64,000 bases of DNA from UA16 sp002292325. Its GTDB lineage: Bacteria > Bacteroidota > Bacteroidia > Flavobacteriales_D > Sanyastnellaceae. This document shows, in pieces, positions 41,655-52,111 of this stretch. The DNA lies in contig CALSRC010000003.1 of assembly GCA_943788645.1 (NCBI GenBank), positions 21,944 through 85,943 of the forward strand, in the 5' to 3' direction. Under the pieces are notes generated by a model. The model saw only the letters and a program-made list of their open reading frames with translations. It made no database searches and was not told the origin of the DNA. Position 1 is the first letter of the stretch. Each line of letters begins with the position of its first letter. The position numbers and the translations under genes are program-made.

Positions 41655-44600
41655 ATGAATTCATTGCTTCAACTAATTGCCTGGAAGTTCACAGTTCTAG
41701 CAATTTTCATCTTTGGTTTTTGGCTATTGCCATCATTGCATAGTCAGGAGGATATTCAAATTTCTGCTGGCGGAGAGGTCATTATATGCGACGGCTTTTT
41801 TTATGATGACGGTATTCTCGGAGCAGTAGATGGTGGGCCATACACAGATCAGGACTACACCATTACCATCTGTCCTGAAACAGATGGAGATGCGATTCAG
41901 GTGGTGTTTTTAGCATTTGATCTGCAGACAAATGCGAATCCGAATAACAACGACGTGTTGTACGTTTTTGATGGTGACAACACCGGTGCGGAGATGGTCG
42001 GGGCGGGAACAAATAATAGCCTGCAAGGGGTCTCGTTCACGGCTTCTACTTTCAATCCAACTGGTTGCTTGACATTTCAATTTAACTCGAACAATGGAGC
42101 AAGTGCTGGTGCGGCTGGTTGGGTAGGTGATATCAATTGTGTCACACCATGCACCTACCCCGAATCTGGTTATGAGCTTTCAGATCCAGAACCATTTGAG
42201 CCAGGTGAATCGAGTGTCGGGGTATGTCCCAATCAGGAATTGACGTTCGATGGATCGGGTTCAATCGGTGACGGAGTTGAACTGGAGTATTGGATTTGGA
42301 ACTGGGGTGATGGAACGGTTGATTCAACAAGTTCGCCGACGACATCTCACTCTTTCGAAGAACCGGGTGAATACCTCGTCTCACTTGTGGTTTCGGATGA
42401 GAACAATTGCACAAGTGTCAACTTAGAGATTTATCAAGTTTTGGTGAGTACGATTCCAATTTTCAATGCGGAATTTTCGTCGCCTCTTTGCACCGAATCG
42501 CCCGGCTTTTTGGATGGAAATCCTGTGCAAAGCATCACTTGGACTGCGCTTCCTCCGCTTGCCGTTTCTGAGGAGTTGCCTATGCCTGATGCAACGGGAG
42601 CTTGGTTTGAGTCTGAATTGTACATTGATTTCTTTGATGAAGGGCAAGTGTTAGAAGACTGTGATGACCTGCTGGGAATCAATGCGCTCATGGAACACTC
42701 GTTTGTTGGTGACTTGTCTATCCAAGTGGAGTGCCCTGATGGTACGCAAGTTTGGATCATGGAAAACAACAATGCCGGTGCGGATGATTGCAGCAATGGC
42801 GATGATCTCAATGGCTTTTACTTGGGGGAGCCTGATGATTTTGATGGGACGACTCCCAATCCTGGAGTGGGATATTGGTATACGTTTACCGAAGACGGAG
42901 AATATTATTTGGATGGATCAGACAATCCGGATGTGACGGGGAACACAATTCCCGCTGGCGAGTATGGTTTGTGCGGAGATATTTGTGACTTTGAAGGGTG
43001 CCCCTTGAATGGCATTTGGACATTCCAAGTAATTGATCAGTGGGGTGCTGACAACGGCTTTTTATTCGAGTGGGGCATCGACTTTAACCCTGCCATCGTG
43101 CCCGGTGTGACCACCTTTACTCCGACGATTGGAGCAGATATGGACTCGAGCTACTGGCAGGTGTCATCTTCAACGTACGGCGTGGAAGGCATTGAGACAG
43201 AAGCTGATTACGTCGACCTAATGTTCGATGAGCCTGGTGAGTATGAATTTGTCTATACGGTGACAAATAACTTCAGTTGCACATGGGATACAACTGTGGT
43301 GGTGGAGGTAATTCCGGGTCTAGGTAATTCGGTAACCGCCGGAGCTGACCTGATTTTTTGTCAAGACCCAGTGCAGTTAGAAGGCGCATTTGTGGGAGGT
43401 GAAGAGTCTTCTTGTTCGGATGTTGAGGGTACGATTACACATTGCTATGGGCCCAATGCTTACGACGTATTCACTTATTGCCCAGATTCACCAGGGGATG
43501 GAACGATGATGACCGTAGACTTCGGCAGCGGCGTAATCGAAGCCTTTTGGGACCAGGTTGTTATTTACGACGGTGACTCCGACGCAGCACCAGTTTTGGC
43601 AAATCTTGACGGAGACTTAACAGGTCTGAATTTTACAGCGACCAACGCAGACGGATGCCTTACGGTCGTTTTCACTTCAGACGGTTGGGGTTCTTGTGCA
43701 GATGGCAATTATGAGGAGGTAACCTACTGTGTCTCATGTGGTGGTCAAGTGGAGTGTGGTTACCTATGGACTTGGGATCCCCCGACATACCTTGACGATC
43801 CCTCTTCTCCAACTCCGACGGTCACAGATTTTGATGGAATGCCCATTGAATACACGTTGCTGGTGGAGCCGATTGGCATGCCTTATTGTGGGACGGAAGA
43901 TGTTGTTTCAGTTTTGCCTGGATTCGAATATGAGGTGAATTTTAATCAGCCTTCTTGTGTGCTCGATGATGGACTCATTTCTGTAGACATCAATGAACCT
44001 CCATCCGAGGGACCTTGGACTTTAAATTTATCGGAAGGAGGGACGTTGGTTGAAACGGTTATTTCCAATGGTGGCTTGGATGTCTTTGATAACTTGACTT
44101 CGGGTGATTATGAATTGGAATTGAGTGATCCTGCAGGCTGCCTCTATTACTTAGACATAGCCCTGCTCCCTCCGGCTCCAATGAATTTTGATCTTACTCC
44201 AGATCCTACAATTTGCATCAATGGCTTTGTAGCGTTGGAGGTAAGTTCGGATATGGACCCTTCAGGAGAATGGACGTACACCTGGAACAATGGGCTAGGT
44301 ACAGGTGATATGCAAGTCGTGAACCCGGTGACTGAAACCGATTATGAAGTTTTTGCAACGGACCCGAATGGGTGCAATTCTTTGCCGCAAACGGTGACCG
44401 TGCAAGTGTATGATTCCCTGAGCGTTTCCGTTGATGCCCCTGAACTAATTTGTGGAGGCGCTTTTGCCGAGTTGGAAGGAATTGATTTTGAGGGAGGGAG
44501 CGGTGCCGGATATGACTTCAATTGGACGTGGGAGAATATGCCGGTGGGGGATGGAGAAATGTACTGGGTTGATTACCCGGCTGCTTCCGGCACTTATTGC

Positions 44601-45476
44601 GTGACGATTACAGATGATTGTGAATCCCCAGCTGTAACAGCTTGTGCGGAGGTCGTGATTGAGACACCGATTCCTGCAGATTTTAGCGTAGATACCACTA
44701 AAGCCTGCATTCCAGGTGTTTTTCAATTTGAGAGTTTGGTGGATCCCGCACTCATTTCGCAGACCGAGTGGTTCTTTGGTGATGGGGAATTGGCCTATGA
44801 ATCTAATCCGGCTCATGCCTATCCGAATCCAGGGGGCTACGACATTACGTTTAATATTACCTCACTGATTGGCTGCCAATACACGACGTTTCAACCGAAT
44901 ATGTTGCAGGTGTATTCTCGTCCCTATGTGGGCTTTACCGCATCTCCGCAACCGACTCGTGTGCCGGACACCCAAATTGAGTTTGAATCGGTCAATAGCT
45001 CAAATGTTGTTGACTGGTATTGGATGTTCGATAGCATCCAGAGCTTGGGTTCTTCCGACATGCCTCACCCATCTTTTGATTTTCCTATCGATATTGGAGG
45101 AGAATATCCTGTCACATTGGTGGTGACCGATGCCAACGGTTGCACCTCGCAAATCACCCGTTTCATTGAGATTTATGATATGTTCGCGCTGTACATTCCG
45201 ACGGCTTTTACCCCAAACAATGATGGTGTAAACGATGCTTTTTTTGTAGAAGGTGCCGACATTGACCCCAATCGATTTGAGATGCAAATCGTCAACAGAT
45301 GGGGAAACCTTGTATTCAATACAACTGACGTGAATGAAGTTTGGTATGGACCAGCTGCTGGTGATTCTGAGCACTTTGCGCAGGACGCAGTTTACTTCTA
45401 CCGTGTTGTAGTTTATAGTTTGAGCAATCCAGCTGAACGCAAGGAGATCAACGGCTCCGTTATGTTGACCCGTTAG
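41655..45476 (+). CDS. Giant surface protein with CUB, P-domain, PKD repeats and T9SS type B (CHU_C) sorting domain
   Basis: 1273 residues. An N-terminal hydrophobic signal (ITVLAIFIFGFWLLPSLHS-like, about 10-30) is followed by a CUB-like domain (about 35-165; DVLYVFDGDNTGAEMVG), a PKD domain (about 175-260; WNWGDGTVDS), a proprotein-convertase P-domain (about 330-478; HSFVGDLSIQVECPDGT and GIWTFQVIDQWGADNG) and a second CUB-like domain (about 580-695; VVIYDGDSDAAP). Two more PKD domains (about 1010-1175) precede the C-terminal CHU_C domain (about 1177-1273; PTAFTPNNDGVNDAFFV, IVNRWGNLVF, YFYRVVVY). It is an exported, probably adhesive surface protein. It ends before a strong terminator. Confidence 0.88.
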   Translation: MNSLLQLIAWKFTVLAIFIFGFWLLPSLHSQEDIQISAGGEVIICDGFFYDDGILGAVDGGPYTDQDYTITICPETDGDAIQVVFLAFDLQTNANPNNNDVLYVFDGDNTGAEMVGAGTNNSLQGVSFTASTFNPTGCLTFQFNSNNGASAGAAGWVGDINCVTPCTYPESGYELSDPEPFEPGESSVGVCPNQELTFDGSGSIGDGVELEYWIWNWGDGTVDSTSSPTTSHSFEEPGEYLVSLVVSDENNCTSVNLEIYQVLVSTIPIFNAEFSSPLCTESPGFLDGNPVQSITWTALPPLAVSEELPMPDATGAWFESELYIDFFDEGQVLEDCDDLLGINALMEHSFVGDLSIQVECPDGTQVWIMENNNAGADDCSNGDDLNGFYLGEPDDFDGTTPNPGVGYWYTFTEDGEYYLDGSDNPDVTGNTIPAGEYGLCGDICDFEGCPLNGIWTFQVIDQWGADNGFLFEWGIDFNPAIVPGVTTFTPTIGADMDSSYWQVSSSTYGVEGIETEADYVDLMFDEPGEYEFVYTVTNNFSCTWDTTVVVEVIPGLGNSVTAGADLIFCQDPVQLEGAFVGGEESSCSDVEGTITHCYGPNAYDVFTYCPDSPGDGTMMTVDFGSGVIEAFWDQVVIYDGDSDAAPVLANLDGDLTGLNFTATNADGCLTVVFTSDGWGSCADGNYEEVTYCVSCGGQVECGYLWTWDPPTYLDDPSSPTPTVTDFDGMPIEYTLLVEPIGMPYCGTEDVVSVLPGFEYEVNFNQPSCVLDDGLISVDINEPPSEGPWTLNLSEGGTLVETVISNGGLDVFDNLTSGDYELELSDPAGCLYYLDIALLPPAPMNFDLTPDPTICINGFVALEVSSDMDPSGEWTYTWNNGLGTGDMQVVNPVTETDYEVFATDPNGCNSLPQTVTVQVYDSLSVSVDAPELICGGAFAELEGIDFEGGSGAGYDFNWTWENMPVGDGEMYWVDYPAASGTYCVTITDDCESPAVTACAEVVIETPIPADFSVDTTKACIPGVFQFESLVDPALISQTEWFFGDGELAYESNPAHAYPNPGGYDITFNITSLIGCQYTTFQPNMLQVYSRPYVGFTASPQPTRVPDTQIEFESVNSSNVVDWYWMFDSIQSLGSSDMPHPSFDFPIDIGGEYPVTLVVTDANGCTSQITRFIEIYDMFALYIPTAFTPNNDGVNDAFFVEGADIDPNRFEMQIVNRWGNLVFNTTDVNEVWYGPAAGDSEHFAQDAVYFYRVVVYSLSNPAERKEINGSVMLTR

Positions 45477-45570
45477 AACACAGGGAGCACTTTACTTTAG
45501 TCGTTCAACGGCATACAAAGGAGATGGAGTAGAGAAGATGGAGTAGAGATGGAGGATGAGATAAATACAA

Positions 45571-45610
45571 GACATAAAAAGCCCCGGCATCTGCCGGGGC
45601 TTTTTATGTC
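45571..45610. terminator. Strong bidirectional terminator
   Basis: Arms 45571-45589 and 45592-45610 are perfectly complementary over 19 bases (GACATAAAAAGCCCCGGCA) with a TCT-sized loop. A- and T-runs are built into the arms, so it ends both converging transcripts. Just upstream (45520-45556) is a short imperfect repeat of AGATGGAGTAGAG. Confidence 0.93.
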
Positions 45611-45628
45611 CATGTTTGTGGCAAAGGT

Positions 45629-47503
45629 TTAGATCGACCAGTTGAGCAATTCGTCCATCGTTCCGGTTGCTACACTGTGATAACCAGGCCTTGCTAAGTG
45701 ATAGATGCGATTGGCCATTTCGACTTGCCCTGTTTCTATCATGGCTCGATAGAGTGGTGTTAAGAATTTTCTCCGTCCTATTTGGACAAGAAACGACTCC
45801 AGCCGGGGATAGGATGGACCGTATTGACTTCGGATGCTCTGCTCAAGCCAAGCGAAGAGAACTTCGTTGTTACCGGTTTCGCTTATGGACCAAACTTCAT
45901 CCAGCTCAGCCAATCGATCTGCAGAAGAGTTGTCATCCAAATTGGACAAGAAGCGGTAACGTTCTTGATAAACCCAATCGTTCCAAGGGAGATCGGTTGT
46001 AGCCTTGGCTCCGCTTTCCCATGCTTCAAGCGTCGCGTCCACTCGCTCTATTCGTGCCGAGCCAACGGATGGACAATTAACAGGTAAACCCGGTCCAAAT
46101 ATCCATGCGTCGAGATTGACTTCTGCAAGCAATTCGGGTGAATTCAACAGGTTGGACTTCAGGTATTCGATGAATCGATCGGTGTCCATGACTGAGAAGG
46201 AATGGGTTTCAAAGTAAGTTTTCAGAAAGCCATCAAATTCCTCACGCCCAACGGTTTCCTCGAGTAGTCTCAAGAAGAAGTAGCCTTTATCATATGCAAT
46301 AGCGGTCATCCCATCGTCGGGATCGCGGTCTTGCAAATGAAGCTTGAGGTGCGTGTCGTCTGGATTGGTGTCCATGATTTGATCCACCTCATCCACGAGT
46401 CCTTGGTAACTCAATGTTGCCAGCATTTCAGAAATTTCACGACCATAGACCGCCTCCATGATCCGTTGCTCGAAATACACCGTGAATCCTTCATTCAACC
46501 AAAAGTCATCCCAAGTTGCGTTTGTCACCAAATTGCCGCTCCAGCTGTGTGCTAATTCATGAGCGACGAGGGAAACCAAACTGCGGTCTCCCGCTATAAT
46601 GGTAGGGGTAGCGAAGGTTAAACGTGGATTTTCCATGCCGCCGAAGGGAAAGGCCGCTGGAAGAACTAACAAATCGTAGCGCTCCCAAGCGTATGCACCA
46701 TAGAGATTTTCTGCAGCGACCAGTAACTCTTCCATTTCGGCGAATTCGTATGCTGCAGCATCGATCAATTCAGGTACTGCATAAACACCGGTATGCGCCC
46801 CGACGCTTCGGAATTCGACGTTGCCAACCGCCAAAGCCAGCAGGTACGAAGGGATGGGTTGGTCCATGGTGAAATCATAGTGACCATCAGCTGATTGCTC
46901 AGTCGGGTTTGTCGCACTCATCATGGCCATGGTTCCTGCGGGCACGTCCACATGTGCTTCATACGTGAAGCGGATGCCAGGTGAATCTTGGCATGGAATC
47001 CATGTCCTCGCAAGGATGGCTTGGCTTTGTGTGAACAAAAAAGGCTGTTCACCCTCTACCCAAAGTAAGGCGCCTGCATCCGGTGAGCTTTGATAGGTTA
47101 TTTGGACGTTCTTAGAATCTCCGGTGATGGGAATGCTCAAGGGTTGGCCCATGATTGGCTGTGCAGGTCCTAGCTGCCAGTCAACAGGAGCTCCGTCCAC
47201 TGCAACGGCTGTGACATTCAAGTCGACACAATCGAATAGAATGCGCTGGGCATCTGCAGCGGACTGGATGTCATAGGCTGCTGTTGCCGTGATGATACGG
47301 GTTGCAAAGTCAATGGAAGCGGTCCAATTCAAGTGAGTAACAACGGCCTCTTCTGGACGGCTGAAGCTGTGAAAGTCGTTGGCTCGTTTCATTTCGAGTA
47401 TGGCTTGAGATTTAACAGAAGGAGAAGTTTCAGATTCACAACCGACAAAGGCTGCAGAGACTAAGGCCAAAAGGCCCAAAGGGATGTAGAGAGGCTTGCG
47501 CAT
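45629..47503 (-). CDS. M1 family aminopeptidase / leukotriene-A4-hydrolase-like lipoprotein
   Basis: Zinc aminopeptidase. 624 residues. The N terminus ALVSAAFVGC is a lipobox (Cys22), so the enzyme is membrane-tethered outside the cytoplasm. Substrate motif FGGMENPRLTF near residue 290, zinc motif HELAHSW near 315 with the third ligand in WLNEGFTVYFE 19 residues on, and the catalytic Tyr in MTAIAYDKGYFFL near 420. The C-terminal helical domain (about 500-610) is the LTA4H-type armadillo domain. Likely role: peptide use from protein breakdown, together with the S46 and other M1 enzymes nearby. bioY ends 4 bases upstream of its start. Confidence 0.92.
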   Translation of the reverse strand: MRKPLYIPLGLLALVSAAFVGCESETSPSVKSQAILEMKRANDFHSFSRPEEAVVTHLNWTASIDFATRIITATAAYDIQSAADAQRILFDCVDLNVTAVAVDGAPVDWQLGPAQPIMGQPLSIPITGDSKNVQITYQSSPDAGALLWVEGEQPFLFTQSQAILARTWIPCQDSPGIRFTYEAHVDVPAGTMAMMSATNPTEQSADGHYDFTMDQPIPSYLLALAVGNVEFRSVGAHTGVYAVPELIDAAAYEFAEMEELLVAAENLYGAYAWERYDLLVLPAAFPFGGMENPRLTFATPTIIAGDRSLVSLVAHELAHSWSGNLVTNATWDDFWLNEGFTVYFEQRIMEAVYGREISEMLATLSYQGLVDEVDQIMDTNPDDTHLKLHLQDRDPDDGMTAIAYDKGYFFLRLLEETVGREEFDGFLKTYFETHSFSVMDTDRFIEYLKSNLLNSPELLAEVNLDAWIFGPGLPVNCPSVGSARIERVDATLEAWESGAKATTDLPWNDWVYQERYRFLSNLDDNSSADRLAELDEVWSISETGNNEVLFAWLEQSIRSQYGPSYPRLESFLVQIGRRKFLTPLYRAMIETGQVEMANRIYHLARPGYHSVATGTMDELLNWSI

Positions 47504-47507
47504 GGTA

Positions 47508-48101
47508 TTAGATGTCTTGGTGAGGTGGAGGCGTTTGACCTAAACGAACACTGGCAGAAACGAGACGCTGGATGAGCACGAGCGCTAAACCGCCAAATGC
47601 TGTTTTAATGAGTAAACCAGGCAGTAGACGTTGAACAGAAAGGAACATCCCTTCTTCAACAGGAATGATGGCTCGGTACCAGAAAAGTCCCAAACCCAAA
47701 ATGATGAATTGACCCGCAAACATGAGCAATGCACCGATGAGAACGGATTTCGAATGTTGCCATTGTTCCATGGCATATCCGCTGAGCAGCGCAGCAATTG
47801 GAAAGGCCAGCAAGAAACCTCCTGTACTTCCGGTAAACTTATCCCATCCGAAGGTGCCGTAGGAAAAAACGGGGGCACCCATTCCACCGACAAACAGGTA
47901 GGTCAAGACTGCAGCCAAACCGATTTTCCAACCTAAAAGAATGGGCAAGAAGACCACCAACATGGATTGAAGGGTGATGGGGATACCCTCCGTTGTGGTG
48001 TACGGAGTCATGGGAGAAAGTCCAACCAACAGACCAAGTGCGATGAGAAAGGCCATCCACCGGGCCCAAGCAGGTTGTTGAGTTAGGAGAAGTGTCAGCA
48101 T
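47508..48101 (-). CDS. bioY: Biotin transporter BioY
   Basis: Substrate-binding membrane component of the ECF-type biotin importer, also able to work alone in some bacteria. 197 residues and six hydrophobic helices. Conserved elements are PITLQSMLVVFLPILLGWK (motif after helix 2), the loop GGMGAPVFSYGTFGWDKFTGSTGGFLLAFP, and a final GLLIKT near residue 165. ATG 48101 is taken as the start because an extension would lie over the neighbouring peptidase gene, whose stop is 1 base away. No bioM or bioN seen. Confidence 0.9.
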   Translation of the reverse strand: MLTLLLTQQPAWARWMAFLIALGLLVGLSPMTPYTTTEGIPITLQSMLVVFLPILLGWKIGLAAVLTYLFVGGMGAPVFSYGTFGWDKFTGSTGGFLLAFPIAALLSGYAMEQWQHSKSVLIGALLMFAGQFIILGLGLFWYRAIIPVEEGMFLSVQRLLPGLLIKTAFGGLALVLIQRLVSASVRLGQTPPPHQDI

Positions 48102-48102
48102 A

Positions 48103-49918
48103 TTAATTGCGTTCGTACAACCGCTTGATCGCTGGGTCAAATTCAACCGAGTTATTCGACCGATCGACGTCAGCCGTTTGCCGTTCAGCATCCAATTCAA
48201 CGCGCAGAATTCCGCTTCCAGTGGGTACTTCAAGCTCATACATTGGGTTCGTCCACGGCCAGTCGGGCAGGAGTGTTTCTCCGGATGCCAATGGTCGTTG
48301 TCCGCGCATCATCACCAGGGGTGCCAAATAATGTGCGACGCTTCCATCTTGGTAGGTAACGGTGATGTTCTGGGGCATGGGCATGGCGCCAATCCTTGAA
48401 CAGTTTATAGTCGTCGATTCTGTTCCTTCCGCCACGCGATCGATGGCATAGTCTATCGTATGGGTCGTGTTCACGAAATACTGAAAGTACCAGTCCAAAT
48501 CCAACCCGGAAGTCTTTTCCATGGTTCGCTTAAAATCATTGATTCCAGGGTGCTTGAATTGCCATTCTGCGAAGTAAGCCTTGAGTCCCGCGTCGCGGAG
48601 ATCTGCTCCCATCACCGCCGCAAGTTGTGCCAATAACACCTCGCCTTTAGAATACGCACCCACACCGTAGGCGCGATTGGTTTGGTAGTGGTCAGCGTGG
48701 GTAATCAAGGGCTCTTCCTTGCCGCTCAATGCCTGACTGATGTAGCTGGCATAGGCTGAGCGGTGCGGCCTTTCGTCGCTTTCAGATCCAGCGAACAAAT
48801 GCCTCATGCACAAGTCCGTGGCGTAACTGGTCATGCCCTCATCCATGAATTCATATAAACTTTCATTTGTCGCCAAAACGGCTTGGAACCAAGAGTGGGC
48901 CATCTCATGCACGGTCACACCCACCAAACTTTGCAAGCTGCGCTGACCTGTAATCAAAGTGGCCATGGGATATTCCATTCCGCCGTCGCCGCCTTGGATG
49001 ACGGAGTATTGTGGATACGGGTAGGGGCCAATGAGTTCATTCAAGAAGGCCATGGCCTTTGCTGTGTAAGCTGGCAATTCCTCCCAATTCGCATCGTACT
49101 CTTCATCCGCTCGATGGTAAAAGTGAAGGGTGACACCGCTTTCGGTAATGGAATTGTGCATGTATTCGGCATCGGACGCCCATGCAAAGTCAATGACGTC
49201 TTCGGCTTTAAATCTCCAGGTGCCAGTCGACCGTGCCGCTTCAATGGATGATTGAAGGACTCCCGTCCCGCCCACTTCATAGCCTTCTGGAAGGTGGATG
49301 GTCACGTCGTAGTCACCCCATATGCCATGGAATTCTCGGCCGATGTACGGCTCCGTGTGCCAACCGTCGTGGTTGTATTCGCACAATTTTGGATACCATT
49401 GGGTCATGGAATATTCAACGCCCTCCTTATTCATCCAGCCGCTTCGCCGAATTTGCCTGGGTACTGGGCAGTCCAAGCCATTTCAAAGGTGGCCTTCTTG
49501 CCCGCTCGTATGGCGGAATTAAGCGTTACATCGAGCAATGTACCATCATGAGAAAATTCGACCGGTTTGCCGTTGACGTTGAGCGAGGCGACTTCAATCC
49601 AGCCCCATTCATCTTCGGGTAATTCAAAAATTCGAGAGCCGACCGTCGATCGGGATCTGAGATGTTGCGGGAGCGCACGTCCATCATGCTTCCAGGCTGG
49701 AACGCATTAAAAAACAAATGGAAATACGCTTTTGTCAGATCATCTGGACTGTTGTTCTTTAAAGTGACCTTCATTGATCCATCGTATTGGTGCTTTGCCG
49801 TATCCAATGCAATGTCCATGGAATAATCCACAGCTTGCTGCCAACCTGGATATTGGGCCATTCCAACAGAATGGAGGAAGAGAAAAACGAACAGAATGGG
49901 GGCGTGTTGTCGAATCAT
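48103..49918 (-). CDS. Exported M1 family metallopeptidase, two frameshifts in this sequence
   Basis: A signal peptide (MIRQHAPILFVFLFLHSVGMAQ) starts at 49918. The zinc site reads HEMAHSWFQ, with the glutamate 18 residues further on in EFMDEGMTSYA; the substrate motif is GGDGGMEYPMATLI. Two single-base losses break the frame, one C near 49639 (restoring RRSGSRIFELPEDEWGW) and one C near 49464 (restoring AQVPRQIRRSGWMNKEGV). Corrected length is about 605 residues. It differs clearly from the M1 lipoprotein at 45629. A real mutation is possible, but the pattern matches the other indels in this window. Confidence 0.87.
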
Positions 49919-50023
49919 GATACAATGCGGGATGTTGGCCTGAGGTTAAGTCGGGTATGGTTTTTTGAGCAAGGTGCTCCGTACGTTTCGGTCACGAAAA
50001 TAAGGCGCAGAAGATCATTCGTT

Positions 50024-51601
50024 CTAAAGGCAGGCCTGATCCGTTGAAATTCGATAAATCATCCATCTTTCGGTCGTGTTGATGGGATTCAAGTTGGCTA
50101 ATAATTGGTCCCATTTGCTTGGTGGTACCTGGCCTATAAATTCCATCGAAGGGTAGGCTAACTTGTATCGCTCAATGCCTTCACCTAAATGCTGCTGACC
50201 AGAAAACACGATGTAATTGGGGAAGGTGTACCGTGAACTGTGGCACATGACCTGGCGATGATTGACTTCATCGGTGTTCAGGTCGCTTGTCCAGTAATGC
50301 TCCCAAGACCCGCTATAAAATTGCGGTGGCATCGCGCCTCCATCGGTATGTACGACCAAAAAGTTTTCTAAATCACCTTGGTCGTAAAGAAGACTCATGG
50401 CATCGACACGTGATTGTTTGGGTTGAATGAAGCACAGCCCAATGCCCAAGAGCAAACTGACTGATATTCCGATTCCGCTCAGAATGGAACGCAGTCGATT
50501 GTTGCGATTCCAGAATTGAGATGATGCTTCAAAAGCTGCCCAGCCCACACTGCCTGCGATGACAAAAAAGGGGACGGCCGGCAGAATAAACCGTTCTTGC
50601 CTGTTGGGGAAGTAGCTGTGAAAAGCAAAAAAAGCCACGGGTGGCAAAACCAGCAGGGCGTGCTTCTTCCACACCTTGTATGTTCCAAACACCCAAGCCA
50701 TCGAAAAAGGAGGGAGCAATAGCCCTAGGACGACCCAAACGTATTGATGCCAAAATCCTTGCGGATAATCTCCGGCATTGTCTGCATTGTAGCGGATGTA
50801 TGCCTGAAGTTGAGCAAAGGGCTCGCCCCAAATCCACCAATCTTGCAATTGACCAACGGAGAAGGTTAGAAGAGCGGAAATGCCAAGGATACATGCGTTT
50901 TTCAGAGCTTTCCAAGGGGAGGATTCGTGAAGAAAAAGAGCGACGACCCATCCGATCCCGAATATTCCGCACTGATATCGAAGGGCTGTAGCCAATCCCA
51001 ATCCAATTCCGGCAATGACCCATGTGGATGAAGAGCGGCGCAAGGGTTCGGTTCGCAATACGGTCCATGCTGACCATAGAAGAGGAGGGATGCACACGAC
51101 TTCGACCAATTGGCGAACACCCAAAATGGGGAATAACCCGAAGGCAGCCAAAGCGAGTCCGCTCCAAATGGCGGGCTTTCGACCACCCAAACGAAAGGCA
51201 ATGCGGTAGCCTAACATCACCACGAGTAGGCTGAATACTCCATGCAGAAACCTTAATAAAGTCATTTGTGCCGCAGGCTGAACCAAACCGATGGCGTTGC
51301 ATGCCCGAAAATAACCACTGACTAAACCGGGATATGCGAGGTTGGCTTGATGGGGTTTCGGATCATCGATGCCGTTGGTTATTTGGCTTTCAGGCAGCCA
51401 ATTGTTGTAGTCTTCTCCCACAGCCCAGGATGCACCGGTTTCAATGACGAGAAAGTGATCATCGTGCATCAAATAGCCCGGAGAAAAAGCCGCAGCAAGA
51501 AGTCTCAGCGCGAGTCCCAAAATTAAGATCGCCCTCAATGGATGCGTTTCAATGAAGGCTACAACGGCTCGGAGCCTAGTCCCAATATTCAGTGCCGCCA
51601 T
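50024..51601 (-). CDS. GT-C membrane glycosyltransferase (GT22/ALG9-like mannosyltransferase)
   Basis: 525 residues with about ten hydrophobic helices. The first periplasmic loop has MHDDHFLVIE, whose acidic pair is typical of GT-C enzymes, and a later loop reads PNRQERFILPAVPFF, close to the HKEERF motif of GT22 mannosyltransferases. It would move a sugar from a polyprenyl-phosphate donor outside the inner membrane. ATG 51601 is chosen; it overlaps the ribH end by 26 bases. A soluble C-terminal segment (about 410-525) is less conserved. Sugar and acceptor unknown. Confidence 0.75.
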   Translation of the reverse strand: MAALNIGTRLRAVVAFIETHPLRAILILGLALRLLAAAFSPGYLMHDDHFLVIETGASWAVGEDYNNWLPESQITNGIDDPKPHQANLAYPGLVSGYFRACNAIGLVQPAAQMTLLRFLHGVFSLLVVMLGYRIAFRLGGRKPAIWSGLALAAFGLFPILGVRQLVEVVCIPPLLWSAWTVLRTEPLRRSSSTWVIAGIGLGLATALRYQCGIFGIGWVVALFLHESSPWKALKNACILGISALLTFSVGQLQDWWIWGEPFAQLQAYIRYNADNAGDYPQGFWHQYVWVVLGLLLPPFSMAWVFGTYKVWKKHALLVLPPVAFFAFHSYFPNRQERFILPAVPFFVIAGSVGWAAFEASSQFWNRNNRLRSILSGIGISVSLLLGIGLCFIQPKQSRVDAMSLLYDQGDLENFLVVHTDGGAMPPQFYSGSWEHYWTSDLNTDEVNHRQVMCHSSRYTFPNYIVFSGQQHLGEGIERYKLAYPSMEFIGQVPPSKWDQLLANLNPINTTERWMIYRISTDQACL

Positions 51602-52100
51602 GGAGATTGGCTTTGAGACCAAGCATTTGAATGCACGCCACAGCAGCTTCTACGCCTTTGTTCCCATGTTCTCCTCCAGCACGCGCTCTGGATTGGTCGA
51701 TGTGATCATCTGTTAGCACACAGAAAATAGCGGGTTTATTTTGATCGATTCCTACGCGCATGATTCCGGAGCTTGCGGCTTGACAGACGTAGTCAAAATG
51801 GGCTGTTTCTCCACGAATGACTGAACCGATTGCAATCACCCCATGACACGTAGGTGCGCACTTCAAGAGCAATTGCGCGGCAAGCGGCAATTCAAAGGCA
51901 CCGGGTACTTCACGGACGATGATGTTCTCTTCTAAAACGCCCACGGCCTTCAGCACTTCCATCGCACCGTTCCTCAGCGCATCTGTGATTTCTTGATTCC
52001 AAGTTGAAACAGCAATGCCCACTCGAAAGGGGGCACCGTTGGGCAGCGACTGTAGCGTGGCTGCATCCAATTTGCTCAAATTATTACCTGCTGTCGCCAT
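51576..52100 (-). CDS. ribH: 6,7-dimethyl-8-ribityllumazine synthase
   Basis: Condenses 5-amino-6-ribitylaminouracil with dihydroxybutanone phosphate, the penultimate step of riboflavin synthesis. 174 residues. Motifs: VSTWNQEIT near residue 31, VPGAFELPLAA near 65, GSVIRGETAHFDYVC near 91 and VLTDDHIDQSRARAG near 127. An N-terminal extension of about 20 residues is typical for the phylum. 11 bases separate it from the TPR gene upstream. Confidence 0.95.
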   Translation of the reverse strand: MATAGNNLSKLDAATLQSLPNGAPFRVGIAVSTWNQEITDALRNGAMEVLKAVGVLEENIIVREVPGAFELPLAAQLLLKCAPTCHGVIAIGSVIRGETAHFDYVCQAASSGIMRVGIDQNKPAIFCVLTDDHIDQSRARAGGEHGNKGVEAAVACIQMLGLKANLHGGTEYWD

Positions 52101-52111
52101 GCACTCACCAG

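Noticed and set aside
45505..45560. Short purine-rich repeat before the terminator (AGATGGAGTAGAG twice) as a functional element
   Set aside because: Only two imperfect copies and no structure; likely slippage in a spacer.
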